From positions 1 to 64,000 of the forward strand of contig JBBQHP010000025.1 of NCBI GenBank assembly GCA_038324085.1: 64,000 bases of DNA. The letters are read 5' to 3'. This document shows, piece by piece, positions 25,052-34,351 of the stretch (its first letter is position 1; each line of letters starts with the position of its first letter). A program made the translations under genes and the position numbers. Under the pieces are notes generated by a model. The model saw nothing but the letters and a program-made list of their open reading frames with translations. It had not been told where the DNA came from and did not search any database. The stretch is from Ga0077523 sp038324085 (lineage in GTDB: Bacteria > Pseudomonadota > Gammaproteobacteria > Burkholderiales > Ga0077523).

Positions 25052-26182
25052 TTAGCGCGCGGACCGCAACCGCAGCGGCGACAACATTTCCGCCGTGACA
25101 CCGAACGCCGCCACCTGCGGTGGCACGGGTCCGCCGAGCAGCAGCGCCGCGCAGGTCTCTCCCATCGCCGGCGAAGTCTGGATGCCGTATCCGCCTTGCG
25201 CCGCGCACCAGAAGAATCCCTCGCGGTCGGCATCGAAGCCACCCACCAGATCGCCGTCCGCCACGAACGAACGCAATCCCGCCCACGTGGATGCAGGCCG
25301 GCGAATGCGCAACCGGGTCGCCTGCTCGATCCGCCAGATCCCGGTGGCCACGTCCTCCTCCTCCGGTCGCACGTCGTGCGGTTCCATCGGATCCTGATTG
25401 GCGGGCGAGCCCAGCAGGAGGCCCGCGTCCGGCTTGAAGTAGAAGGATTCGTCGGCACCGATCACGGCAGGCCAGCGGGCGCAGCTCGCGTCCGGAGGCG
25501 GCGCGAACGTGAAGGCCGTACGCCGCTTGGGTACCAGTCCGATGGGGGTTGCGCCCGCCAGCCGCGCAATGACGTCGCACCAGGCGCCGGCGGCATTCAC
25601 CAGCAGCGGCGCGTGATGGTCCTGGCCACCGGCGCGGACGCCCCACTGCCCGTCTTCGCGATCGATCGTGGTGACCTCGGCATCGCAGGCGATGGCGCCA
25701 CCGTTCGCGCGGATGCCGCGCAGGAATCCTTGATGAATCGCATGCACGTCCATGTCGGCAGACAGCGGATCGAGCACTGCGCCGTCCGCGAAAGCCGGCT
25801 CCAGCACCGGGACCATGGCACGCGCCTCGTCGGCGGCGAGACGCCGTGCACGATCGGTGAAAGCCCGCACGATGGTGTGGAGAGAGTCCAGTTCCGCCTG
25901 CTGGTTCGCGGTGCCGACGAACAAGGCCCCGCGATCACCGAGGACAGCGTGCTCGGTGAAGCCCGCGGGCGGCAGTTCGAAGAATGCACGGCTCGCGAGA
26001 GTCAGCGCCCGCACCTGCGGCGTGCCGTAGCTTTCCGCGAACAGCGCGGCCGAACGCCCAGTCGTGTGATACCCCGGCTGCGCTTCGCGTTCGAGCACCA
26101 GCACGCGGACGCTGCGCGACAGGAAGTAGCCGATGGACGCTCCGGCGATGCCGGCGCCGATGACGATGACGTCGGTGCGCAT
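25052..26182 (-). CDS. FAD-dependent oxidoreductase, D-amino acid oxidase (DAO) family
   Basis: 376 aa from the ATG at 26182. The dinucleotide site is VIVIGAGIAGASIGYFLSR (5-23), followed by GYHTTGRSAALFAESYG, the DAO-fold FAD segment seen in glycine, sarcosine and D-amino acid oxidases and dehydrogenases. LLVNAAGAWCDVIARLAG and the C-terminal GGYGIQTSPAMGETCAAL are also family blocks. The substrate is unknown. It is divergent from the acetoacetyl-CoA synthetase gene with 239 bases between, which must hold both promoters. Confidence 0.88.
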   Translation of the reverse strand: MRTDVIVIGAGIAGASIGYFLSRSVRVLVLEREAQPGYHTTGRSAALFAESYGTPQVRALTLASRAFFELPPAGFTEHAVLGDRGALFVGTANQQAELDSLHTIVRAFTDRARRLAADEARAMVPVLEPAFADGAVLDPLSADMDVHAIHQGFLRGIRANGGAIACDAEVTTIDREDGQWGVRAGGQDHHAPLLVNAAGAWCDVIARLAGATPIGLVPKRRTAFTFAPPPDASCARWPAVIGADESFYFKPDAGLLLGSPANQDPMEPHDVRPEEEDVATGIWRIEQATRLRIRRPASTWAGLRSFVADGDLVGGFDADREGFFWCAAQGGYGIQTSPAMGETCAALLLGGPVPPQVAAFGVTAEMLSPLRLRSAR

Positions 26183-26421
26183 GCGGCTAGTGTTCACCGT
26201 GTCCGGTGTTACGGTCAATGCTGTGCGTGGCGTGCGTTCGGGCCAGGAACGCCCGCGCCCCGTGTCGCGCCCGTCGGCCGTCCTTCGCGTGCGCGCTCGA
26301 TGGCACCGGTGCCGGAGTGGCCTCGCGTCCGCCCGGCGTCGAAGCCGACGTTTGCGCAGCGCAACGACACGCATCCTGCTCCCCTTGCTACGCTTCGCCT
26401 TTCAGCACCCGCCCACGATCC

Positions 26422-28434
26422 ATGTCTGACCCCAAACCCCTCTGGCGGCCCTCCGCCGAACGCATCGAGCGCGCCGCCATCACGCGCTACCGCCGCTGGC
26501 TCGCGACCCGGCACGGACTCGACTTTCCCGATTACGAAGCCTTGTGGCACTGGTCGGTGACGCGGATCGAATCGTTCTGGGAATCGGTCTGGCAGTTCTT
26601 CGAGGTGAAGCAGCACGCGCCTTACCTGCGCGTGCTGGATCGCCGCGTCATGCCGGGCGCAAAGTGGTTCGAGGGCAGCACCCTGAACTACGCCGAACAC
26701 GCTCTTGCGGCCGCGCATCAACCCGAAGCGCCGACCCGGCCTGCCCTAGTTTTCGAATCCGAGATCCGGCCGCGCGGTGAAATCTCCTGGGCCGGACTGG
26801 CCGCACAGGTCGGTGCACTCACCCGCACGCTCGAAGCGCTCGGCGTCCGGCCCGGCGATCGCGTCGTGTCGTACATGCCGAACATTCCGGAGAGCGTGAC
26901 GGCGTTGCTGGCCACCGCCAGCCGGGGCGGCGTGTGGTCGAGCTGCTCGCCGGACATGGGTCCGGTGAGCGTCCTCGACCGTTTTCGCCAGATCGAGCCG
27001 CGCGTGCTGTTCGCCGTGGACGGTTATCGCTACGGCGGCAAGAACTATGATCGACGCGACGTCGTGCGCGAACTGGTGGCGCAGCTGCCCACCCTCGAAG
27101 CGGTGATCTTCGTCCCCTATCTCGATCCGGCCGCGAAGCTCGATCTCGCCGCCAGCGCGCGCGCTGTGCAGGTCGTCACCTTTGCCGAGGCGATCGCGCA
27201 GTCCGCGGCCCCGGCCTTCGTTGCCGTGCCGTTCGATCATCCGCTGTGGATCGTCTATTCCTCGGGTACCACGGGCATGCCCAAGCCCATCGTGCACGGG
27301 CACGGCGGGGTGACCCTCGAGAACCTGAAAGGCTGCGGTCTCCTGCTCGATGTGGGGGCCGACGATCGTTTCTTCTGGTTCTCCTCCACCAGCTGGATCA
27401 TGTGGAACCTGCTCGCCTCGACGTTGCTGCGCGGATGCACCGTGCTCCAGTTCGACGGCAATCCGGGCCACCCCGATCTCGGCACGATGTGGGGCTTCGT
27501 GGCGCGCGAACGCGCTTCCTTCGTCGGCATCAGCCCGGCCTTCATCGGCCTGTGCGCCAAGGCCGGCTATTCGCCGCGCGAGCACTTCGATCTCTCGGCC
27601 GTGCGCACCGTGGGCTGCACCGGCTCGCCGCTGACCGAAGACGGCTATCGCTGGATCTACGAGCATGTGCACGCCGATCTTCTGCTCGCTTCCATCTCCG
27701 GCGGCACCGATCCGGGCACCGCGTTCATCGGCGCCTGCCCCATCCTGCCCGTCTACGCCGGCGAGATGCAGTGCCGCGGCCTGGGCATCGCCACCTACGC
27801 CTTCGACGACGACGGCAAGCCTGTCCTCGACCAGGTCGGGGAACTCGTGTGCACCGAACCATTCCCGTCGATGCCGCTGTACTTCTGGGGCGACACCGAC
27901 GGCAAGCGCTACTACGAGAGCTATTTCGACGTCTGGCCCGGCGTGTGGCGCCATGGCGACTGGCTCAAGCTGATCCCGCGGGTCGAATCCGTGACCGGCG
28001 TGATCTACGGACGCTCCGATTCCACGATCAACCGCCACGGCATCCGCATGGGCACCAGCGAGCTCTATCGCGTGATCGAAGGCTTCGCGGAAGTCGCCGA
28101 TTCGCTCGTGATCGACCTCGAGTATCTCGGTCGACCCTCCTTCATGGCGCTGTTCGTCGTGCTGCGCGAGCAGACGAGCGAGGTGCCCGACGCGCTCAAG
28201 CAATCGATCCTGCACGCCATCCGCACCGGCCTGTCCGCCCGGCACGTCCCCGACGACGTGTTCGTCATCCCGGAGGTGCCGCGCACGATCTCCGGCAAGA
28301 AACTGGAAGTCCCGATCAAGAAGATCCTGCTCGGCCAGCCAGTGGAGAAATCGGCCAATCGGGATTCGATGGCGAATCCGCATTCCATCGACTGGTTCGT
28401 CGCGTTCGCCCGAACACGGGGGCGCGAAGGCTGA
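26422..28434 (+). CDS. Acetoacetyl-CoA synthetase (acetoacetate-CoA ligase)
   Basis: Activates acetoacetate with ATP and CoA, linking ketone-body or polyhydroxybutyrate breakdown to acetyl-CoA. 670 aa from the ATG at 26422; upstream in-frame starts fall in non-conserved sequence. It has the acetyl-CoA-synthetase N-terminal domain (YEALWHWSVTRIESFWESVW), the AMP-binding P-loop IVYSSGTTGMPKPIVHGHGG, and a C-terminal IPEVPRTISGKKLEVPIKK with the catalytic Lys. The SFVGISPAFIGLCAKAGYSP segment is typical of this family rather than acetyl-CoA synthetase. A LysR gene begins five bases after its stop. Confidence 0.92.
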   Translation: MSDPKPLWRPSAERIERAAITRYRRWLATRHGLDFPDYEALWHWSVTRIESFWESVWQFFEVKQHAPYLRVLDRRVMPGAKWFEGSTLNYAEHALAAAHQPEAPTRPALVFESEIRPRGEISWAGLAAQVGALTRTLEALGVRPGDRVVSYMPNIPESVTALLATASRGGVWSSCSPDMGPVSVLDRFRQIEPRVLFAVDGYRYGGKNYDRRDVVRELVAQLPTLEAVIFVPYLDPAAKLDLAASARAVQVVTFAEAIAQSAAPAFVAVPFDHPLWIVYSSGTTGMPKPIVHGHGGVTLENLKGCGLLLDVGADDRFFWFSSTSWIMWNLLASTLLRGCTVLQFDGNPGHPDLGTMWGFVARERASFVGISPAFIGLCAKAGYSPREHFDLSAVRTVGCTGSPLTEDGYRWIYEHVHADLLLASISGGTDPGTAFIGACPILPVYAGEMQCRGLGIATYAFDDDGKPVLDQVGELVCTEPFPSMPLYFWGDTDGKRYYESYFDVWPGVWRHGDWLKLIPRVESVTGVIYGRSDSTINRHGIRMGTSELYRVIEGFAEVADSLVIDLEYLGRPSFMALFVVLREQTSEVPDALKQSILHAIRTGLSARHVPDDVFVIPEVPRTISGKKLEVPIKKILLGQPVEKSANRDSMANPHSIDWFVAFARTRGREG

Positions 28435-28439
28435 GCGCG

Positions 28440-29384
28440 ATGGAGCTGAAACAGCTCGCATACTTCGTGGCGATCGCGGAAGCCGGCACCTTCTCGCGGG
28501 CGGCCCAACGGCTGTCGGTCGGCCAACCCGTCCTGAGCCGCCAGATCAAGGCGCTCGAGGACGAGCTCGGCACGCGGCTCTATCAACGCACCGGCCGCGG
28601 CATCCTGCTGAGCGAAGCCGGGAAACTGCTCGAACAGCATGCGCGTGGCGTCCTCGAAACCGCTGCCGGCGCGAAAAGCGCGATCCATGCGCTCTCGTCC
28701 ACGCCATCAGGACGTGTGGTGATGGGCATGCCGCCCTCCGTGGGATCGGTCCTGACCGCCGCGCTCGTGCAACAGGTACGCACGGAGTTCCCCAACGTAT
28801 CGCTCGGCGTCATCGAAGGCTTCAGCGGCCATGTGCTCGAATGGCTCACCACCGGACGCGTCGACGTGGCCGTGCTCTACAACGCCCCGCGCAGCGCCAC
28901 GCTCGCGACCGAGCCGCTGCTCACCGACGAGTTGTTCCTGCTCGGGCCGGTCAGCGATCCCGCGGGCGTCGGTGCGCAGTCGCTGGCGGCCGAGCGGCTC
29001 GCCGTACTGCCGCTGATCCTGCCGAGCCGGCCGCACGGACTGCGCCTGCTGGTCGACGATTTCCTCGCAACCATCGGCCTCGCGCCCAACGTGAGCGTCG
29101 AGATCGATGCCATGCCGTCGACACTGAGCCTGGTGGAAAGCGGCATCGGCTATACGATCCTGTCCTATTCCTGCGTGCACCACCTCATTGCCGCGGGGCG
29201 CATCCGCGCCTGGCCGATCGTCCAGCCAACCATGACGCGCTCCCTCGTCCTCGCCAGTTCCACGCAGCGTCCGATGACCAATGCCGCGCGTGCGATCAGC
29301 CGCATCGTGACGCTGCAGGTGCAGGCGCTGGTCGCCGCCGGACGCTGGATGCCGCTCATCCCTTCGGCTCCGCATCCAGCCTGA
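28440..29384 (+). CDS. LysR-type transcriptional regulator
   Basis: 314 aa. The winged helix-turn-helix occupies residues 1-60 (MELKQLAYFVAIAEAGTFSR, AAQRLSVGQPVLSRQIKALE), followed by a linker helix and a substrate-binding domain starting near VVMGMPPSVGSVLT. The domain resembles the Nac-like branch. It follows the acetoacetyl-CoA synthetase gene by five bases, and its 3' end overlaps by 29 bases the 3' end of the convergent catabolic operon. It may regulate either unit; LysR regulators usually act on adjacent or divergent promoters, which favours acetoacetate metabolism. Confidence 0.93.
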   Translation: MELKQLAYFVAIAEAGTFSRAAQRLSVGQPVLSRQIKALEDELGTRLYQRTGRGILLSEAGKLLEQHARGVLETAAGAKSAIHALSSTPSGRVVMGMPPSVGSVLTAALVQQVRTEFPNVSLGVIEGFSGHVLEWLTTGRVDVAVLYNAPRSATLATEPLLTDELFLLGPVSDPAGVGAQSLAAERLAVLPLILPSRPHGLRLLVDDFLATIGLAPNVSVEIDAMPSTLSLVESGIGYTILSYSCVHHLIAAGRIRAWPIVQPTMTRSLVLASSTQRPMTNAARAISRIVTLQVQALVAAGRWMPLIPSAPHPA

Positions 29385-30153
29385 CGATCCAGCCTTCGCT
29401 GCCCGGCAGTCCGGCCGGATAGCGATCCATCACCAGCGGGTCGTGCCCGGGTACCACGTGCCGCGGCGAGGTCGCGAGGCGCCGCAAGGTGTCGTAGCCA
29501 TCGAGCATGTCGCCCAGGTTGTACACGATCGGGAAGGCGCGGTCCTGCTCCATGTGCGCGTAGAAGTGGCTGGCATCGGAGGCGAGCATGACCCAGCCGC
29601 GCCGCGTGCGCACACGCACCGATTGCAGCCCCTTGGTATGCCCCCCGATATGATGCACCTCGATCCCGGGCGCGAGTTCACGCGCGCCATCGACGAAGCG
29701 CACGCGATTCTCGTACACGCGCCGCACGATCTCGGTCACGTCGTCCACTTCGTAGCCATGGTTCATGGCCGGATGGCACATGCACCGCCCGGTCGCGAAG
29801 TCCATCTCCTTGTCCTGCAGGTGGTAGCTGGCGTTCGGAAACAGCGCGTGATTGCCGACGTGGTCGTAGTGCAGGTGCGTGATGATCACGTCCTCGACCT
29901 TGCCGGGTTCGATCCCGAGCGCGGCCAGCCCTTCGGCGATCGGCCGCGTGATCGTGCGGCCGCGCTTCGCCGCCACCGCGGGATTGAAGCCGGTATCGAC
30001 CACGAAAGTCCGCTCCGCGTTCTTCACGACCCAGACGTAGTAGAACAACGGCATCTCCACGTCGTGTTCGTCGCCGCCGATGAAGTTGGCCGGCGAGCGG
30101 CGCATCAACTGTGCGTACTTGATCGCGTAGATCTCGTAGCTGTCTGCGGTCAT
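29356..30153 (-). CDS. Metallo-beta-lactamase-fold hydrolase (AttM/AHL lactonase-like)
   Basis: 265 aa. The metal motif HLHYDH is at 93-98, with further ligands H172 (HHIGGHTKG) and D193 (MLASDASHF) and a C-terminal VVPGHDP. The overall plan and FFYYVW-like start (MPLFYYVWVVKN) match the AttM/AiiB lactonase branch, which opens homoserine-lactone or other gamma-lactone rings. It is the last gene of an eight-gene operon containing catabolic enzymes, so a lactone intermediate of catabolism is a more likely substrate than a quorum signal (inference). The 3' end overlaps the convergent LysR gene. Confidence 0.85.
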   Translation of the reverse strand: MTADSYEIYAIKYAQLMRRSPANFIGGDEHDVEMPLFYYVWVVKNAERTFVVDTGFNPAVAAKRGRTITRPIAEGLAALGIEPGKVEDVIITHLHYDHVGNHALFPNASYHLQDKEMDFATGRCMCHPAMNHGYEVDDVTEIVRRVYENRVRFVDGARELAPGIEVHHIGGHTKGLQSVRVRTRRGWVMLASDASHFYAHMEQDRAFPIVYNLGDMLDGYDTLRRLATSPRHVVPGHDPLVMDRYPAGLPGSEGWIVRLDAEPKG

Positions 30154-30175
30154 CGTCCGGCTCCTCCGTCTGCGC

Positions 30176-30565
30176 CTACTTGCTCTCGGCCTTGTCCAGT
30201 TCCGCGAATGTCTCGCGCGCGACGCGGAACGCGTCCACGCCCGCCGGGATGCCGCAATAGATCGCGACCTGCAGCAGGATCTCGCGGATCTCGTCGCGCG
30301 ACACGCCGTTGCGAAGGGCGCCGGCGAGATGCATCTTCAGTTCGTGCGGACGATTGAGCGCGCTCAGCATCGCCAGATTCAGCATGCTGCGCGTCTTCTT
30401 CGGCAGGCCCTCGCGACCCCAGACGGCGCCCCAGCAGTACTCGGTGGTGAGCCGCTGCATCGGCATGTTGAAGTCATCCGCCGAGGCGATGGATTTCTCC
30501 ACGAACTCCTTGCCCAGCACCGACTTGCGGATCGCCAACCCCTGTTCGAACAATTCGTCGTTCAT
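30176..30565 (-). CDS. Carboxymuconolactone decarboxylase family protein
   Basis: 129 aa, the length of stand-alone PcaC-type proteins. EYCWGAVWGREGLPKKTRSM, then LNLAMLSALNRPHELKMHL and REILLQVAIYCGIPAGVDAF, are the conserved helical segments with the active-site His. The AhpD CxxC motif is absent, which favours decarboxylase-type over peroxidase-type function. It lies 22 bases upstream of the lactonase-like gene; decarboxylase plus lactonase recalls PcaC/PcaD chemistry on a muconolactone-type intermediate, though the actual substrate is not shown. Confidence 0.88.
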   Translation of the reverse strand: MNDELFEQGLAIRKSVLGKEFVEKSIASADDFNMPMQRLTTEYCWGAVWGREGLPKKTRSMLNLAMLSALNRPHELKMHLAGALRNGVSRDEIREILLQVAIYCGIPAGVDAFRVARETFAELDKAESK

Positions 30566-30602
30566 TGCTGCCTCCTTGGGAAAAAATCGGAACGAAACCG
30601 GT

Positions 30603-31847
30603 TCACTGCGTCGGCCAGATCGGCTTCGCGAGCGCCTCCTTGGCCGGATAGACCGTCACGGGCACGCCGTTCTGCCATTGCACGATGAGCAGCGTCGCCC
30701 CAACGCGCCGGCCGCGCTCGTCGAACTTGACGCGCCCGCCCGGGAAATAGCGCGCCGGACCGGTGGTGAGATCCATCTTGCGCAGCGCCTGTGCCACGGC
30801 TTCGCGATCGGCCTTGCCGGCGGCTTCCAGCGCGGCCTTGAAGATCCACATGTCGCCATAGGTGGTCATGAAGTGCTGCGTGGCCCAGGGCTCGTTGGTC
30901 TTCTTCTTGAAGTCCTCGACCATGTCCTTCTGGGCGCTGGTGGTCCAGTCGGCCACCACCGACATCACGCCTTCCAGCTGCTCGACGTTCATGTTGGCGC
31001 GCAGGTCCGGATCGAGAATGGCCGCACCGTTCGAGATGGTCGGGAGGCGACCGCGACCCAGCCCGAATTCGTTCATCTTCTCCAGCAGCAGCTTCGCGTC
31101 GGAGATCGCCGTGGGCAGCAGCAGCAGGATGTCCGGCCGCTGCGAACGCACCCTCTGGATCAGCGGCGTCGCGTTCGCGAGCGGTGGGGTGAAGGTCTCG
31201 TCGACCACCAGCTTGAGGCCCAGCTTGTCGAGCTGCGTGGCGCGGATCGGTTTCACGAAGGCGACCGACGCCGCCGTGTTGTCCATCACGATGCCCACGG
31301 TCTTGGGGCGCTTGCCCACGGCCTTCTCCGCCATGTCGAGCAATGCCGGCAGGGAACCTTCGGCCTGCTGGTCGCCGGTGGCGGAGGTCTGGAACACGTA
31401 CTTGAAGCCGCGCGCCGTGATCTGGTCCGAGTACGAGAACGTGAGCATCGGCAATTGCGCGCGCTCCGTCACCTCCGTCACCGCGAGCGTGAACGAACTC
31501 AGGTACGCGCCCGTGGCAATCACCAGGTCCGGCGCATCCGCGACCATGCGCTGCGCGGCGTTCTTCGCTTTCTCGACGCTGTCTCCGGCATCGAAGACCA
31601 CCAGCTTCAACCTGGCGCCGCCCATGGACTTGATGCCGCCCTGCTGGTTGATCGACTCGATCGCGAGGTCCGCGGCGACCTTCATCACCTGCCCCTGGCG
31701 CGCCCACGGGCCCGACATCGGCGCGATCAGACCGACCTCGATCTCCTTCTTCTCCGCGGCGGCACCGAAAGCCGTCAATGCCAGTATCGCGGCGAACGCC
31801 AACGCCGCGGTCATCCGGCCCGGCATCTGGATCCTGTTGGTATGCAT
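30603..31847 (-). CDS. ABC transporter periplasmic substrate-binding protein, LIV type
   Basis: 414 aa with a Sec signal (hydrophobic residues about 11-28, cleavage after AAA). KEIEVGLIAPMSGPWARQGQ is the start of a Peripla_BP_6 domain; LAIESINQQGGIKSMGGARL and VVFDAGDSVEKAKNAAQRMV are typical of amide, urea and aromatic-acid binding LivK relatives. Ligand cannot be read from sequence; the catabolic genes in the operon suggest a small organic acid rather than a branched-chain amino acid. It is 28 bases downstream of livF and 37 bases upstream of the carboxymuconolactone-decarboxylase gene. Confidence 0.92.
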   Translation of the reverse strand: MHTNRIQMPGRMTAALAFAAILALTAFGAAAEKKEIEVGLIAPMSGPWARQGQVMKVAADLAIESINQQGGIKSMGGARLKLVVFDAGDSVEKAKNAAQRMVADAPDLVIATGAYLSSFTLAVTEVTERAQLPMLTFSYSDQITARGFKYVFQTSATGDQQAEGSLPALLDMAEKAVGKRPKTVGIVMDNTAASVAFVKPIRATQLDKLGLKLVVDETFTPPLANATPLIQRVRSQRPDILLLLPTAISDAKLLLEKMNEFGLGRGRLPTISNGAAILDPDLRANMNVEQLEGVMSVVADWTTSAQKDMVEDFKKKTNEPWATQHFMTTYGDMWIFKAALEAAGKADREAVAQALRKMDLTTGPARYFPGGRVKFDERGRRVGATLLIVQWQNGVPVTVYPAKEALAKPIWPTQ

Positions 31848-31875
31848 GTGTCCCCTCCTCCGTGCTGATTGTTGG

Positions 31876-32583
31876 CTACATCCCTAGATACGCCTGGCGT
31901 ATCCGGTCGTTGCTCTTCAACGCATCGGGACTACCCTGGAGGACAACCTGCCCTGCCTCCAGCACATAGCCCCGATCGGCATAGTGCAGCGCTTCGGCCA
32001 CGCGCTGCTCCACCAGCAGCACCGCGATGCGCGCCTGGTCGTGGATCGCCACGATGCGCTCGAAGATCTCGTCCGCGGTCGCCGGCGCCAGTCCCATGGA
32101 CGGCTCGTCGAGCATCAGCAGCTTCGGCGACGAAGCGAGACCGCGCGCGATGGCGAGCATCTGTTGCTGGCCACCGGACAGCGCCCCGGCCAGCGCCTTC
32201 GAGCGCTCGGCCAGCACCGGAAACCACGTGTGTATGCGTTCCAGGTTCTGGTTCCAGTCGCGCCTGCCGGTCTCGGTGTATGCGCCCATCTCGAGATTCT
32301 CGAACACGCTCAGTGAAGGAAACACCTGGCGGCCTTCGGGCACGTGTGCGATGCCGCGATGCGGGCGCGATGCGGGCGCCACGGCGAGCAGATCCGCGCC
32401 TTCGAAGCGGATCGTGCCCGACAATGCATTCACGATGCCGGAGATGGTCTTGAACAGCGTCGACTTGCCCGCGCCGTTGGGGCCGACGATGGCGACGAAT
32501 TCACCCGCATCGACTCTCAGCGCAACGTCGCGCAACACCGGCACGCCGCCGTAACCCGCGCACAGTCCGTCGATCTCAAGCAC
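31876..32583 (-). CDS. livF: LIV-type ABC transporter ATP-binding protein LivF
   Basis: 235 aa. Walker A GPNGAGKSTLF (about 36-46), signature LSGGQQQMLAIARGLA, Walker B LLMLDEPSMGLAP, and switch LLVEQRVAEAL are all intact. The short length and GLAP after Walker B are LivF features. The start overlaps the end of livMG by eight bases. It supplies one of two non-identical ATPases; the other is fused to the permease. Confidence 0.94.
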   Translation of the reverse strand: MLEIDGLCAGYGGVPVLRDVALRVDAGEFVAIVGPNGAGKSTLFKTISGIVNALSGTIRFEGADLLAVAPASRPHRGIAHVPEGRQVFPSLSVFENLEMGAYTETGRRDWNQNLERIHTWFPVLAERSKALAGALSGGQQQMLAIARGLASSPKLLMLDEPSMGLAPATADEIFERIVAIHDQARIAVLLVEQRVAEALHYADRGYVLEAGQVVLQGSPDALKSNDRIRQAYLGM

Positions 32584-34351
32584 CTTCGATCCTCCAGCGC
32601 TTGCCCAGATAGGCGTCGATCACCGCCGGATCGCGCGTGATGTCCGCGGGCGATCCTTGCGCCAGCACCGCGCCGTGGTCGAGCACCACGAAACGATCCA
32701 CCAGTCGCACCATGGCCGGCATCGTGTGCTCGATGATCACGATCGTGATGCCCTTCTCGGCGAGCCGGCGCACGACGCCGATCACGGCTTCCACGTCGTC
32801 GCCGCCCAGCCCCGCCAGCGTCTCGTCCAGCAGCAGGACCTTGGGCTGGCCTGCCAGCGCACGGGCCAGCTCGAGCAACCGCAGTTGCTTGTTGCTCAAC
32901 TCCCCGGCGAGCCGCTGCGCCTGCGCGCTCAGGCCCACGTCGGCGATGGCCGAGCGCGCGACCTCGCGTGCTTCGTCGTTCGACGCAGTGTGGACATAGG
33001 CGCCGACGATCACGTTCTGCTCCACCGTCATCCGCCGGAACGGCCGCACCACCTGGAACGTCCGGCCGACGCCCGCTGCGCAGATGCGGTAAGGCTTGTC
33101 GCCGACGATGTTCCGCCCGCCGAGCATGATCTGCCCCTGATCGGGCGCGATGAAGCCGTTCAACAGATTGAACAGCGTCGTCTTGCCGGCGCCGTTGGGA
33201 CCGATGATGCCGAGGATCTCGCCACTCATCACCGTGAGGCTGACATCCTGCACCGCCTTGAGCCCGCCGAAGGCCTTCGACACATTGCGCACCTCGAACA
33301 CTGCGGTGGTGCCGATGCGGGCGACGCGCTCGACGACGGGCGCGAAGGCCGACAGCGCGACCGGCGCAAGGTCCGCGTCCGCCGGTTTCTTAGCGCGGCG
33401 GAGCAGGACGTCCTTCACTTTCCAGTAGACGCCCTCCGGCGCGAGCAGGATCACGGCCACGATCGCGAGACCGTACACCACGCCCTGGATTCCCGGAATC
33501 ACGTTGCCCAGTTGCGCGTGGAGGAATTCCGACAAGGGCACCAGCACCACCGCGCCGATCACCGGGCCCCACACGGTGCCCACGCCGCCGAACATCGCGA
33601 CGATCAGGGCCTGCGCGGAGACCAGCATGCCGAATACCGCCGGCGGCGTGACCACCAGCAACACCACCGCATAGAAGCCTCCGATCATGCCGGCGAGCGC
33701 CCCGCTCAGAACGATCGCTTTCAGTTTCCACGCCAGCGTGTCGATGCCCGCAGCTTCGGCCGCCGCCTCGTCCTGCTTGATGGCGATGAGCGACAACCCG
33801 AAACGGGCGCGTTCGAGCCTGCTCGTCAGGAACATCGCGCCGAGCATCAGACCGAGCGCCAGCAGGGCCTGGATGCGCTGGTCGTCGAACTGCATCCAGG
33901 TCGCGGGCGACTCGCGCTGCATCGGCAGCGTGAGTTCCTGGTACCCCAGCCATTCGAACACGTACAGCAGCGCCAGCGGATACGCGAGCATGGCGAGCGC
34001 GAAGTAATGGCCGCGCAAACGGAAGGTCGGAACGCCGACCAGCAGGCCTGCCGCGCCGCCGACCACCCCGGCGAGCGGAATGCCGATCCAGGGCGTGACG
34101 CCCCAGTGGATCTGCGCGAGCGCGACGAAGTATGCACCGAGCCCGAAGAAGGCCGCGTGCCCGAACGAAACCAGCCCGCTGTAGCCACTCAGCAGATTCC
34201 ACGCGAGACCCATGACCGCCCATACGGGGACCACGGTCATGATCAGTTGATAGTAGGAATTGCCGACGAACCCCGTGACCGCGGCGTACACCACCCCGAA
34301 CACGATGATCGCGATGACCGGCCCCGTAGATCTCCCGATCGCGCCGCTCAC
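32576..34351 (-). CDS. Fused LIV-type ABC permease and ATPase (LivM-LivG)
   Basis: 591 aa from a GTG that overlaps the livH stop (GTGA). Residues 1-~312 are a LivM permease with several membrane segments and the YSGLVSFGHAAFFGLGAYF signature. A ~35-residue linker leads to a LivG ATPase (about 350-591) with Walker A GPNGAGKT at 384-391. Its ABC signature reads LSNKQLRLLELA instead of LSxGQ, and Walker B is VLLLDETLAGLG, with Thr in place of the usual Pro after Asp-Glu. Permease-ATPase fusions of this kind occur in a subset of LIV systems. I see one continuous frame without a frameshift. Confidence 0.9.
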   Translation of the reverse strand: MSGAIGRSTGPVIAIIVFGVVYAAVTGFVGNSYYQLIMTVVPVWAVMGLAWNLLSGYSGLVSFGHAAFFGLGAYFVALAQIHWGVTPWIGIPLAGVVGGAAGLLVGVPTFRLRGHYFALAMLAYPLALLYVFEWLGYQELTLPMQRESPATWMQFDDQRIQALLALGLMLGAMFLTSRLERARFGLSLIAIKQDEAAAEAAGIDTLAWKLKAIVLSGALAGMIGGFYAVVLLVVTPPAVFGMLVSAQALIVAMFGGVGTVWGPVIGAVVLVPLSEFLHAQLGNVIPGIQGVVYGLAIVAVILLAPEGVYWKVKDVLLRRAKKPADADLAPVALSAFAPVVERVARIGTTAVFEVRNVSKAFGGLKAVQDVSLTVMSGEILGIIGPNGAGKTTLFNLLNGFIAPDQGQIMLGGRNIVGDKPYRICAAGVGRTFQVVRPFRRMTVEQNVIVGAYVHTASNDEAREVARSAIADVGLSAQAQRLAGELSNKQLRLLELARALAGQPKVLLLDETLAGLGGDDVEAVIGVVRRLAEKGITIVIIEHTMPAMVRLVDRFVVLDHGAVLAQGSPADITRDPAVIDAYLGKRWRIEGA

